64,000 nucleotides of DNA from Streptomyces sp. CMB-StM0423. Lineage in GTDB: Bacteria; Actinomycetota; Actinomycetes; Streptomycetales; Streptomycetaceae. The stretch's first letter is position 1; each line of letters begins with the position of its first letter. The stretch is from contig NZ_CP025407.1 in assembly GCF_002847285.1 (NCBI RefSeq), positions 5,521,001 to 5,585,000 on the forward strand, written 5' to 3'. This document shows, piece after piece, positions 33,027-40,629 of the stretch. The position numbers and the translations under genes were made by a program. Below the pieces are notes generated by a model that was not told the DNA's origin, ran no database searches, and saw only the letters and a list, made by a program, of their open reading frames with translations.

Positions 33027-34378
33027 CGCCGGTCGGCCTCCCCGCGCTGGCGCGGCACCGCTACCCCACCGTGGACGACCTCACCCGGACCGCCCGCGAC
33101 CTGGCGCGGCGCCACCCGTCCCGCTGCCGGCTCCGGCAGGTCGGCGAATCCCGCGCGGGGGAGCCGCTGTGGCTGCTCTCCGTCGGCCACGGATCCCGGA
33201 ACGTCCTGGTGGTCAGTGGCGCGCACCCGAACGAGCCGGCCGGGGGCGCGGCCGTCGCCGACCTGGCCTACCAAGCCGTACGAAACGGGCGCAGCGGGCG
33301 CGTCGGGGCCGGCGCGCGCGACCGCCGGCAGGACCGCGACGCCGCCTGGCACTTCCTGCTCTGCCTGGACCCGGACGGCGCCCGCCACACCGAGCCCTGG
33401 ACCCGCCACCCCGGCACCCTGGAGCGCCAGCTCCGCCACTTCTACCGGCCCGCCGCCGACCAGCAGCCCGAGTGGCTGCCGCCGCCCGGCGGACGGGCCG
33501 CGCCGCTGCCCGAGACCAGGGCGCTGCTGACCGTGCTGGACGAGCTGCGCCCGGCGGTGCAGTTCTCCCTGCACGCCAACGACGTCGGCGGCGCCTGGGC
33601 GCAGCTCACCCACGACCTGCCGGGCGCCCGCGCGGCGCTCGCGGACCCCGCCGCCGGGCTCGCCGTGCCGCTGGCCGCGGCGCCGGTGGACACGCTGCAC
33701 ATGCCCGGCGCGGGGCCGGGCGTCTTCCTCATGGCCGCGGGCGCGGGGCTCGACGCCAACGTCGTGCACCGCGACTGGCTGACCCGTTCGACGTGGTTCC
33801 ACCCGCTGCGGCACGGCACGGTCACCGCCGTCGTCGAGACGCCCGTCTGGGCCGTCGAGGGCGTCGCCGACCTCCGGCCCACCGGGGCGCCCGGCCTGGT
33901 CGTGGGGCGGGCCGTGGGGCATCTGCGGGCGCAGGCCGACCGGTTGGCGGGGCTGCTGGACGAGGCCCGTACCGGACTCGGCGCCGCCCCCGGGCCGTTG
34001 CTGGACGCCGCGGCCTGGCTCACCGAAGCCTGCTTCACCAACGCCGCGCAGTGGTCGGCGCCGCCCTCGCCGGGCAGCCCGCCGCCCGCGGCGACCGCGG
34101 GCGGCGCCCTCGCGCTGCGGATGGCCGCCCAGCGGCTGCCGCTGCGGGCGGCGGCGATGTTCGCCCGCGCGACGGAAGGACATCCCCTCGGCCCGGCGGC
34201 GGAGACGCTGCTCACCCGCTGGCGCCGCAGCTACGCGGCCGACTTCGGGCCCCGCTGGATCCCCGTACGCGACCAGACCGCCCTGCAGACGGAGTTCATC
34301 GCCCGCCTGGCCCGCCTGGTCCTCAACCCCGCCCGCCGCACGAACGGATCCCAGGCGACCCGCCACCGCGACCGCTGA
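33023..34378 (+). CDS. M14-family zinc carboxypeptidase
   Basis: 451 residues from GTG 33023, which overlaps the stop of the 23-codon peptide gene. M14 features: first zinc pair in GAHPNEPAGG (H68, E71), substrate-binding Arg/Asn region in LCLDPDGARHTEPWTRH, third zinc His in VQFSLHANDVGG and the catalytic Glu in TAVVETPVWAVEG. About 130 extra helical residues follow the domain. There is no signal peptide, so it acts inside the cell, unlike digestive M14 enzymes. It may trim the C-terminus of the encoded peptide, remove it from a modified product or confer immunity, as peptidases do in microcin C systems; this is inference. Confidence 0.85.
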   Translation: MTPVGLPALARHRYPTVDDLTRTARDLARRHPSRCRLRQVGESRAGEPLWLLSVGHGSRNVLVVSGAHPNEPAGGAAVADLAYQAVRNGRSGRVGAGARDRRQDRDAAWHFLLCLDPDGARHTEPWTRHPGTLERQLRHFYRPAADQQPEWLPPPGGRAAPLPETRALLTVLDELRPAVQFSLHANDVGGAWAQLTHDLPGARAALADPAAGLAVPLAAAPVDTLHMPGAGPGVFLMAAGAGLDANVVHRDWLTRSTWFHPLRHGTVTAVVETPVWAVEGVADLRPTGAPGLVVGRAVGHLRAQADRLAGLLDEARTGLGAAPGPLLDAAAWLTEACFTNAAQWSAPPSPGSPPPAATAGGALALRMAAQRLPLRAAAMFARATEGHPLGPAAETLLTRWRRSYAADFGPRWIPVRDQTALQTEFIARLARLVLNPARRTNGSQATRHRDR

Positions 34379-34428
34379 CCCCGGTGCGGGCCCCCTCAAC
34401 CCGCGGCCCCTCGGCGGGAGACGAAAGA

Positions 34429-34469
34429 GCGGCCCTCTGCGCGTGCCACCACGTCGCGCAGAGGGCCGC
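34429..34469 (+). terminator. M14 gene terminator, perfect 15-bp stem
   Basis: GCGGCCCTCTGCGCG pairs exactly with CGCGCAGAGGGCCGC around an 11-base loop, 50 bp after the peptidase stop. Confidence 0.85.
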
Positions 34470-34591
34470 CTCCCCTGTGCCGGCGTCGCCCAATACGCCG
34501 GCGGTGCCGCTGCCGTACCGGGGACCGTCACCTCCCGGTCGGCAGCGCGTCGTCGTGTCCCCTATATGCCCCTCACAAATTCACAACCCAC

Positions 34592-34609
34592 ATCTACTCG
34601 CGAGTAGAT
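34592..34609. promoter_or_regulatory. Perfect 18-bp palindrome, operator candidate
   Basis: ATCTACTCGCGAGTAGAT is a perfect 18-bp palindrome in an AT-richer patch between the converging M14 and universal-stress genes. It resembles a TetR-type site. On the plus strand it precedes GGGGAGG and a GTG (34624) that opens an 81-codon frame antisense to the stress-protein gene, so it may control an antisense or small transcript. Confidence 0.5.
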
Positions 34610-34673
34610 TTCTCCGGGGAGGCGTGACCGCGCGCACCACCGGCGCGACCGGCGCAAACGCGCGCGGGGGCGG

Positions 34674-35195
34674 CTACGGAACGACGACGACGGGCCGTTG
34701 CGCCCGCCGGGCGAGGCGGCCCGCGACCGAGCCGAAGATGCGGCCCACGATGCCCTGCGTGGAGCCGACCACGATGGCGTCGGCCTCGTACTCCCGGCCG
34801 ACTTCCTCCAGTTCGTGGCAGATGTCGCCGCCGCGCTCGACGAGGATCCAGGGCACGTCCGACAGGTAGTCGGCGCAGGCGAGTTCCAGCCCGAGGACTT
34901 CGGTGCGGTGGTCGGGGACGTCCACGAAGACGGGCGGCTCGCAGCCGGCCCAGACGGTGGTGGGCAGCCGGTTGGCCACGTGCACGATGATCAGACCGCA
35001 GCCCAGGCGCCGCGCCATCCCGACCGCGTAGGCCAGGGCGCGTTCACTGGACATGGAGCCGTCGAAGCCGCAGACGACGCCGTGCTTGAAGGCGGGATCG
35101 CAGCCTTGGGCGGGCTCGGCCGCCGCCTCCAGGTCCGCCGTGGGATCGGCGACCGGCTTGCGGTCCGCGGGTTCGGGGAATTCGTGACCGGCCAT
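34674..35195 (-). CDS. Universal stress protein (UspA family)
   Basis: 173 residues from ATG 35195. After a 35-residue acidic N-terminal extension comes a single Usp domain: HGVVCGFDGSMSSERALAYA, GLIIVHVANRLPT and the ATP-binding motif VVGSTQGIVGRIFGSVAGRL (G-2x-G-9x-GS type), ending RAQRPVVVVP. It is cytoplasmic and probably binds ATP. The gene is divergent from adpA across a long gap and shows no obvious operon partner. Confidence 0.92.
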   Translation of the reverse strand: MAGHEFPEPADRKPVADPTADLEAAAEPAQGCDPAFKHGVVCGFDGSMSSERALAYAVGMARRLGCGLIIVHVANRLPTTVWAGCEPPVFVDVPDHRTEVLGLELACADYLSDVPWILVERGGDICHELEEVGREYEADAIVVGSTQGIVGRIFGSVAGRLARRAQRPVVVVP

Positions 35196-36073
35196 CGGTG
35201 TCTCGGCGAAGGGAATCCTCGTGGCTGGAGGGACACGGCTTGCTGTGTCCGCGCTTCCTGTGTCCGGGAATCATCTTCCCAATCCCGTACAACAAGGGTA
35301 CGGCGACACTACCTCCCTTGCCCAGGGGCGGGCGGCGGTATGCCAGTGGCCCCGGCGAACGGTTCACAGGAGCATGCCCCAGTGCGGCGTCCCGCGCAAC
35401 GCCGACGGGGCGGCGCTGCGGCCCGGCGATCGGTCCCGGGCGCCGTCGGGGGCGCACGGCGGCGGCGCTCGGGGATCACGCCGCCGCCCTTCGTGCCGCC
35501 CCCCACGCTTCCGTGCGCTGTCGCCGCGCCCCCGGGGTGCGTCGTCGCCGCCGCGAAGGCAAACGTGGCACGTGCGCCGGGGTCGCGCCGCAGGACACGG
35601 CGGGGCCGCGGCGGTCACCGGCGTTTTCGCGGCTGGGCGCAGGCGTACGCCCGTGGTTGAGGGGACAACCTCCTGTGACCCGATCTTTTCGGCCAACTTC
35701 CCTTCTGCACACCGGAGTTGCAAGACTTAAGGCTGGAACGTTCCGGGCTCGGGGGGCTGGGGGCGCAGTCGGGGCGCACGAGCCTTGCACGTCGGAGAAC
35801 GGAGGGGGGTGGCCTTCCCTGTCGCGTGAACCAGTGGAACCGTTCGCGATCGAAAGCTTCACGCCAGGTTTCCTTGTCGACATAGAGGTAGGGCCGAACC
35901 TGGCACGCGTGTCACACAAGACGCGCTCTACCTGTCGTTATAGATGCGGGCTTGAACCTGTCCGGTCCGTCGGACAACACACAGTAGATTTGATCTTGGC
36001 CGAGAGACCGAGATCGTCCCGGGGGTGTAGGTGCAGGACGCGGAGGAAGAGAGAAGCGAGGGGGCTTAGCGTC
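35196..36073. other. Long adpA upstream region
   Basis: An 878-bp stretch between usp and adpA without a credible gene. A frame in phase with adpA stays open from 35198 but has random codon use and AT-richer patches (for example 35830-36000), so I treat it as regulatory DNA and 5' leader. In well-studied species this region carries several adpA promoters and binding sites for A-factor receptor homologues, BldD and AdpA itself. I cannot place these with confidence; AT-rich clusters at about 35690-35740 and 35925-36000 are the likeliest promoter area. Confidence 0.6.
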
Positions 36074-37384
36074 ATGAGCCAGGACTCCACCGGAGCGGGC
36101 GCAACGATCCGGTCCGGCGGGCCACGCACACCCGAGGTGGCGGCAGCCACGGTGCGGGCCGAGGCGGTGCGGGGCGAGGCACCGCGCCCGCCCCGGCGGC
36201 GCCGTGAGGTCGTCGCCGTGCTGTTGTTCAGCGGTGGCCCGGTCTTCGAGAACTCCATCCCCCTCTCCGTCTTCGGAGTCGACCGCCAGGACGCCGGTAC
36301 CCCCCGGTACCGGCTGCTGGTCTGCGCCGGTGAGGACGGCCCGCTGCGTACCACCGGCGGCCTGGAGCTCTCGGCCCCGTACGGGCTGGAAGCGCTGGCC
36401 AGGGCCGGCACGGTCGTCGTGCCCGCGTGGCGCTCCATCACCCAGCCGCCGCCCGCCGCGGCGCTGGACGCGCTGCGCAGGGCGCACGAGGACGGCGCCC
36501 GCATCGTCGGGCTGTGCACCGGCGCCTTCGCGCTCGCCGCGGCCGGGCTGCTCGACGGCCGCCCGGCGACCACGCACTGGATGTACGCGCCGACGCTCGC
36601 CAAGCGCTACCCGTCGGTCCACATGGACCCGCGCGAGCTGTTCGTCGACGACGGCGACATCCTGACCTCGGCGAGCACGGCCGCCGGCATCGACCTCTGC
36701 CTGCACCTGGTGCGCCAGGACCACGGCGCCGAGGCCGCCGCCGCGCTCTCCCGGAGGCTGGTGGTGCCCGCGCGGCGCGGCAGCGGCCAGGAGCGCTACC
36801 TGGACAGGTCTTTACCCGAGGAGATCGGCGGAGACCCGCTGGCGGAGGTCGTGGCCTGGGCGCTGGAGAACCTGCACGAGCAGTTCGACGTGGAGACTCT
36901 GGCGGCCCGCGCGTACATGAGCCGACGCACGTTCGACCGGCGGTTCCGCTCGCTCACCGGCAGCGCACCGCTGCAGTGGCTGATCACCCAGCGGGTGCTT
37001 CAGGCGCAGCGGCTGCTGGAGACGTCGGACTTCTCCGTGGACGAAGTGGCGGGGCGCTGCGGCTTCCGCTCGCCGGTCGCGCTGCGCGGGCACTTCCGCC
37101 GCCAGCTCGGCTCCTCCCCGGCCGCGTACCGGGCCGCCTACCGGGCCCGTAACCCCCAGGCCGTACCGCCGCCGGAACCCCCCACGGTGCCGGCGCCGCG
37201 GCGCCCGCAGCCGCCCGGCGCGGGCGGGCCCGCGGGGGTCTCGGGCGGCGGCGTGGACGGCGCGGAGAAGCCGCAGTCCGACGCGTACGCGCCCGGCCAC
37301 CCCGAGCCGCACCCGCCGCGGCACCGGGGAGCGCTTGCCAGGCGCGCGACCGTGCCGGGACAGCGGGACCGGCACGTAGGGTGA
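36074..37384 (+). CDS. adpA: AdpA, AraC-family developmental master regulator
   Basis: 436 residues from ATG 36074. The N-terminal ThiJ/PfpI/DJ-1-like dimerisation domain (about 45-230) includes VAVLLFSGGPVFENSIPLSV and GLCTGAFALAAAGLLDGRPA. The AraC/XylS DNA-binding domain (about 260-350) includes ENLHEQFDVETLAARAYMSR and SPVALRGHFRRQLGSSPAAY. A TTA leucine codon at 36812-36814 (residue 247) lies between the domains, exactly where adpA genes carry their bldA-dependent TTA. The C-terminal 80 residues are Pro/Gly-rich. AdpA activates hundreds of genes for aerial growth and secondary metabolism. orn follows 5 bp after its stop. Confidence 0.95.
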   Translation: MSQDSTGAGATIRSGGPRTPEVAAATVRAEAVRGEAPRPPRRRREVVAVLLFSGGPVFENSIPLSVFGVDRQDAGTPRYRLLVCAGEDGPLRTTGGLELSAPYGLEALARAGTVVVPAWRSITQPPPAAALDALRRAHEDGARIVGLCTGAFALAAAGLLDGRPATTHWMYAPTLAKRYPSVHMDPRELFVDDGDILTSASTAAGIDLCLHLVRQDHGAEAAAALSRRLVVPARRGSGQERYLDRSLPEEIGGDPLAEVVAWALENLHEQFDVETLAARAYMSRRTFDRRFRSLTGSAPLQWLITQRVLQAQRLLETSDFSVDEVAGRCGFRSPVALRGHFRRQLGSSPAAYRAAYRARNPQAVPPPEPPTVPAPRRPQPPGAGGPAGVSGGGVDGAEKPQSDAYAPGHPEPHPPRHRGALARRATVPGQRDRHVG

Positions 37385-37389
37385 GGGCC

Positions 37390-37998
37390 ATGAACGATCG
37401 GATGGTCTGGATCGACTGCGAGATGACGGGCCTCTCGCTGACCGGCGACGCGCTCGTCGAGGTGGCCGCGCTCGTCACCGACTCGGAGCTCAACGTGCTC
37501 GGTGACGGCGTCGACATCGTCATCCGCCCCCCGGCCGCGGCCCTCGCCTCCATGCCCGACGTCGTACGCGCCATGCACACCGCCTCCGGCCTGCTCGACG
37601 AGCTGGCCGGCGGCACGACGCTGGCGGACGCGGAGCGGCAGGTGCTCGCCTACGTACGCGAGTTCGTCCCCGAGCCCGGCCGCGCCCCGCTCTGCGGCAA
37701 CTCCGTCGGCACCGACCGCGGCTTCCTCAGCCGGGACATGCCGGACCTGGAGGGGTACCTGCACTACCGCATCGTGGACGTCTCGTCCGTCAAGGAGCTG
37801 GCCCGCCGCTGGTACCCGCGGGCCTACTTCAACAGCCCCGAGAAGGCGGGCAACCACCGCGCGCTGGCCGACATCCGGGAGAGCATCGCCGAACTCCGCT
37901 ACTACCGCGAGGCGGTCTTCGTCCCCCCGCCGGGCCCGGATTCGGAGACCGCCAAGGCCCTCGCTGCCCGCCACACACTGGCGGCGGACGGCTCGTAA
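37390..37998 (+). CDS. orn: Oligoribonuclease
   Basis: 202 residues from ATG 37390, 5 bp after adpA, with GAGG just upstream. It is a DEDDh 3'-5' exonuclease: WIDCEMTGLSL (Asp, Glu), NSVGTDRGFL (Asp region), YRIVDVSSVKELARRW and NHRALADIRESI (His, Asp). It degrades 2-5-mer RNAs and linear pGpG from cyclic-di-GMP. Pairing with adpA is conserved in streptomycetes (ornA). Confidence 0.96.
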   Translation: MNDRMVWIDCEMTGLSLTGDALVEVAALVTDSELNVLGDGVDIVIRPPAAALASMPDVVRAMHTASGLLDELAGGTTLADAERQVLAYVREFVPEPGRAPLCGNSVGTDRGFLSRDMPDLEGYLHYRIVDVSSVKELARRWYPRAYFNSPEKAGNHRALADIRESIAELRYYREAVFVPPPGPDSETAKALAARHTLAADGS

Positions 37999-38089
37999 CG
38001 AACCCCCCGCAGCCCGGCGAAAGCCGGAGGCGAGCACCACCGGCGACCCTGTACACTTCTACACGGCCGGTGCGGAAGCATCAGCTCAC

Positions 38090-38163
38090 GGTGGGTGTAG
38101 CTCAGATGGTAGAGCACCTGGTTGTGGTCCAGGTGGCCGCGGGTTCAAGTCCCGTCACTCACC
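38090..38163 (+). tRNA. tRNA-His (GTG)
   Basis: Cloverleaf with acceptor GTGGGTG/CACTCAC, anticodon arm CCTGG-TTGTGGT-CCAGG with anticodon GTG, and T arm GCGGG-TTCAAGT-CCCGT. The base at 38090 is the extra G-1 typical of tRNA-His and faces C73. CCA is not encoded. It lies about 90 bp after orn. Confidence 0.95.
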
Positions 38164-38238
38164 CTCTTCGATCAGGGCCCGTATCGCCTCGGCGGTGCGG
38201 GCCCTGACGCGTTCCGGGGCGCTACGGTGCGTGGCCGT

Positions 38239-38778
38239 TCAGCCGGAGGTGGCGGCGCGGCGGGCGGCGTAGGTGCGGGCCTTGGCGCGGTTGCCGCAGC
38301 CCTGCATCGAGCACCAGCGTTTGCTGCGGTTCTTCGACGTGTCCCAGAACACCTCGTGGCAGGTGTGCTCCGCGCAGCGCTTGAGGCGGGCGGCGTCGCC
38401 GGTGATCGTCAGCGTGCTCCAGGCGAGGGCCAGCTCCGCGACCGCCCGCTCCGCGGGTGTGAGGCCGGGGGCGGGGACCGGGGGGCCGGCGGCGGTGGGG
38501 TGGAGGGGGAAGCGGGTCAGGGCCGCGTCGGCCGCCGCCGTGACGGCGGGTTCTGCGGTGTCGCCCACGTGGGTGCCCAGGTGCTCGCGGATGCCCGCGC
38601 GCAGGGCGACGGCCGCTTCGTGCAGGCCGGGGTCGGGGCTGCCGGTGACCGGCAGGCCGTGCGTCGTCAGCCAGGTGGCCAGCTCGTCCGGGGTGCTCAG
38701 CGTGTCCGTGCCGGCGTAGACGTCCAGGGTGTTGGCGAAGTCGGCCACCAGCTCGGCGGCCCGAGGAGGTGTACGCAT
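38239..38778 (-). CDS. CGNR zinc-finger / ABATE-domain regulator
   Basis: 179 residues from ATG 38778; an in-frame ATG at 38820 would add 14 residues and a TTA codon (codon 3) but would leave only 38 bp to the divergent MFS gene, so the shorter form is preferred. The N-terminal ABATE-like domain (AAELVADFANTLDVYAGTDT) is followed by the CGNR finger: RCAEHTCHEVFWDTSKNRSK, then RWCSMQGCGNRAKARTYAAR. Such proteins are presumed DNA-binding regulators. The divergent MFS exporter gene is its likely target. Confidence 0.85.
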   Translation of the reverse strand: MRTPPRAAELVADFANTLDVYAGTDTLSTPDELATWLTTHGLPVTGSPDPGLHEAAVALRAGIREHLGTHVGDTAEPAVTAAADAALTRFPLHPTAAGPPVPAPGLTPAERAVAELALAWSTLTITGDAARLKRCAEHTCHEVFWDTSKNRSKRWCSMQGCGNRAKARTYAARRAATSG

Positions 38779-38858
38779 GCAGACCACTTTACCGGCTATC
38801 GCGTTTGGTGGTAACTTCATCTCACCGGCAAACGGCTTTGATGGTTAGAGGGGGAGTC

Positions 38859-40115
38859 ATGAGCGCGTCTGCGGTTCTGGAGGGCGATCGGCTACGGGAC
38901 GCCGGGCGGCGCAACACCGCCGTCCTCGTCGGGTTCACCGCCGTGACGAACCTCGCCGACGGCGTCGTGAAGATGGCCCTGCCGCTGCTCGCCGTCCGCG
39001 TCGGCGGCTCTCCCGCGCAGGTCACCGGGGTGGCGCTGGCCATCTCGCTGCCCTGGCTGCTCGTCGCCCTGCACGCGGGCGTGCTCGTCGACCGCGTCGA
39101 CCGGCGCCGGCTGCTGTGGATCGTCAACGTGCTCCGGCTGCTCGCGATGGTGCCGCTGCTCGCCGCCGCCGCGAGCGGCGACCTGTCCATCGCGCTGCTC
39201 GCCGCCGCCGGTGCGGCCATCGGCGTCGCCGACGTCGTCGCCTCCACCGCGGCCACCGCGCTGGTCCCCGCCGCCGTGCCGGCCGCCGGGCGGGACAAGG
39301 CGAACGCGTGGATGGCCGGGGCCGAGACCGTGTTCAGCGAGTTCGCCGGGCCGTTCGTCGGCGGGCTGCTCATCGCACTGGGTGCCGGGTGGGCGCTGGG
39401 TGCGACCTGGGCCGCGTACGCCGCGGCGGCGCTCGTGCTGCTGCTGCTCGTCGGGCGGTTCCGGGCGGGGGCCGTAGCGTACGAGAACGGGGGCGAGGCC
39501 CCCGCCACCACCGTCAACGGGCAGATCGCCGAAGGGCTCCGCTACCTCTGGCAGCACCGCCTGCTGCGCTCCCTCTCCCTCATCCTCACCGTCCTCTCCG
39601 GCACCTGGGGCGCGTGGCTCGCGCTCATCCCGCTGTACGCGACCCGCGACATGGGCCTCACCCCCGGCGAGTACGGCGTGCTGCTCAGCGCGCTCGGCAT
39701 CGGCGGGCTCCTCGGCGCCGTCACCGTGACCTGGCTCAACCGGGTGCTGGGCCGCCGCCGCGTGATGCTCGCCGACCTCTTCGGCACCGCCGCGATGGCC
39801 GCCGTCCCCGCGCTCACCGCCGACGCGCGCGCCGTCGCCGCGGCCGCGTTCCTCGGCGGGCTCGGCGGCACGCTGTGGACGGTCAACAGCCGCACGGTCA
39901 TCCAGCGGGCGGTGCCGGACGCGATGCTCGGCCGGTTCAGCTCGGCGAACCGGATGTTCGCCTGGGGCGCGATGCCGCTGGGCGCCGGGCTGGTCGGGCT
40001 GCTCGCGGAACTCGCCGGGCCGCGGGCGGCGTTCGGGTTCTTCGCGGTGGCCTCGCTGCTGACGGTCCCGTTCTTCCTGCGGGCGGCGGCCCGGGGCGCG
40101 GACGCGCTGCGCTGA
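38859..40115 (+). CDS. MFS transporter, probable drug exporter
   Basis: 418 residues from ATG 38859 with AGGGGGAG directly upstream. Twelve transmembrane helices are predicted (for example LLAVRVGGSPAQVTGVALAI, and LLIALGAGWALGATWAAYAA). The loop motif DRVDRRRLLW between helices 2 and 3 is the MFS motif A region. It resembles the enterobactin-exporter-like (EntS, MFS_3) group of Streptomyces. It is divergent from a CGNR regulator. Substrate unknown; the des cluster lies 2 kb away but no direct link is shown. Confidence 0.88.
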   Translation: MSASAVLEGDRLRDAGRRNTAVLVGFTAVTNLADGVVKMALPLLAVRVGGSPAQVTGVALAISLPWLLVALHAGVLVDRVDRRRLLWIVNVLRLLAMVPLLAAAASGDLSIALLAAAGAAIGVADVVASTAATALVPAAVPAAGRDKANAWMAGAETVFSEFAGPFVGGLLIALGAGWALGATWAAYAAAALVLLLLVGRFRAGAVAYENGGEAPATTVNGQIAEGLRYLWQHRLLRSLSLILTVLSGTWGAWLALIPLYATRDMGLTPGEYGVLLSALGIGGLLGAVTVTWLNRVLGRRRVMLADLFGTAAMAAVPALTADARAVAAAAFLGGLGGTLWTVNSRTVIQRAVPDAMLGRFSSANRMFAWGAMPLGAGLVGLLAELAGPRAAFGFFAVASLLTVPFFLRAAARGADALR

Positions 40116-40143
40116 AGCCTTCTCCAAGATTTTTTCGGCGGGA

Positions 40144-40170
40144 TGTCGAGAACCGGCGCGCGGCTCCGTC
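40144..40170 (+). promoter_or_regulatory. Probable ECF42 promoter of the DGPF-sigma operon
   Basis: TGTCGA (40144-40149), 17 bases, then CGTC (40167-40170). As I recall, ECF42-group sigma factors use a TGTCGA -35 element and a CGTC-like -10 element. It lies 52 bp before the DGPF gene whose partner is an ECF42 factor, so the operon is probably self-activating. Confidence 0.65.
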
Positions 40171-40221
40171 CCCGGGGTGAACGCGGCCCACAATGGGCCG
40201 TACCTCGGCAAGGAGAAGATC

Positions 40222-40629
40222 ATGGCCAAGTACCTGCTGCTCAAGCACTACCGCGGCGCGCCGGCGGCGGTCAACGACGTACCGATGGACCAGTGGGAGC
40301 CGGAGGAGGTCACGGCCCACATCCAGTACATGCGTGACTTCGCCGCCCGGCTGGAGGAGACCGGCGAGTTCGCCGGCGAGCAGGCGCTCGCCCCGGAGGG
40401 CACCTTCGTCCGCTACGACGGCGAGGGCCGGCCCCCGGTCACCGACGGGCCGTTCGCGGAGACCAAGGACCTGATCGCCGGCTGGATGGTGATCGACGTC
40501 GAGACCTACGACCGCGCGCTGGAGCTGGCCGCCGAGCTGTCCGCCGCGCCGGGCGCGGGCGGCAAGCCGATCCACGAGTGGCTGGAGATCCGCCCGGCGT
40601 ACGGCGTGCAGGCCACGGCGACCGAGTGA
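40222..40629 (+). CDS. YCII-related (DGPF) domain protein
   Basis: 135 residues from ATG 40222 (AAGGAG upstream). It begins MAKYLLLKHYRG and contains the hallmark TDGPFAETKDLIAGWMVIDV of DGPF/YCII proteins. These small cytoplasmic proteins are encoded next to ECF42 sigma factors in many actinobacteria; biochemical function is unknown. Its TGA overlaps the GTG of the sigma gene. Confidence 0.93.
   Translation: MAKYLLLKHYRGAPAAVNDVPMDQWEPEEVTAHIQYMRDFAARLEETGEFAGEQALAPEGTFVRYDGEGRPPVTDGPFAETKDLIAGWMVIDVETYDRALELAAELSAAPGAGGKPIHEWLEIRPAYGVQATATE

Noticed and set aside
34429-34469. Possible riboswitch or ncRNA at the 15-bp hairpin
   Set aside because: It is a simple perfect stem after a stop codon, best explained as a terminator.
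34624-34869. 81-codon ORF with GGGGAGG site antisense to the stress-protein gene
   Set aside because: It overlaps a clear Usp gene over its whole length and encodes unremarkable Arg/Thr-rich sequence. It is mentioned only in connection with the adjacent palindrome.
35198-36073. N-terminal extension of adpA
   Set aside because: The frame is open but codon third positions are not biased, AT-rich patches occur and known AdpA proteins start near MSQDST-like sequences.
40121-40140. Intrinsic terminator with T-run after the MFS gene
   Set aside because: A run of six T is present but the preceding stem (GAAG/CTTC) is only 4 bp; not strong enough to list.
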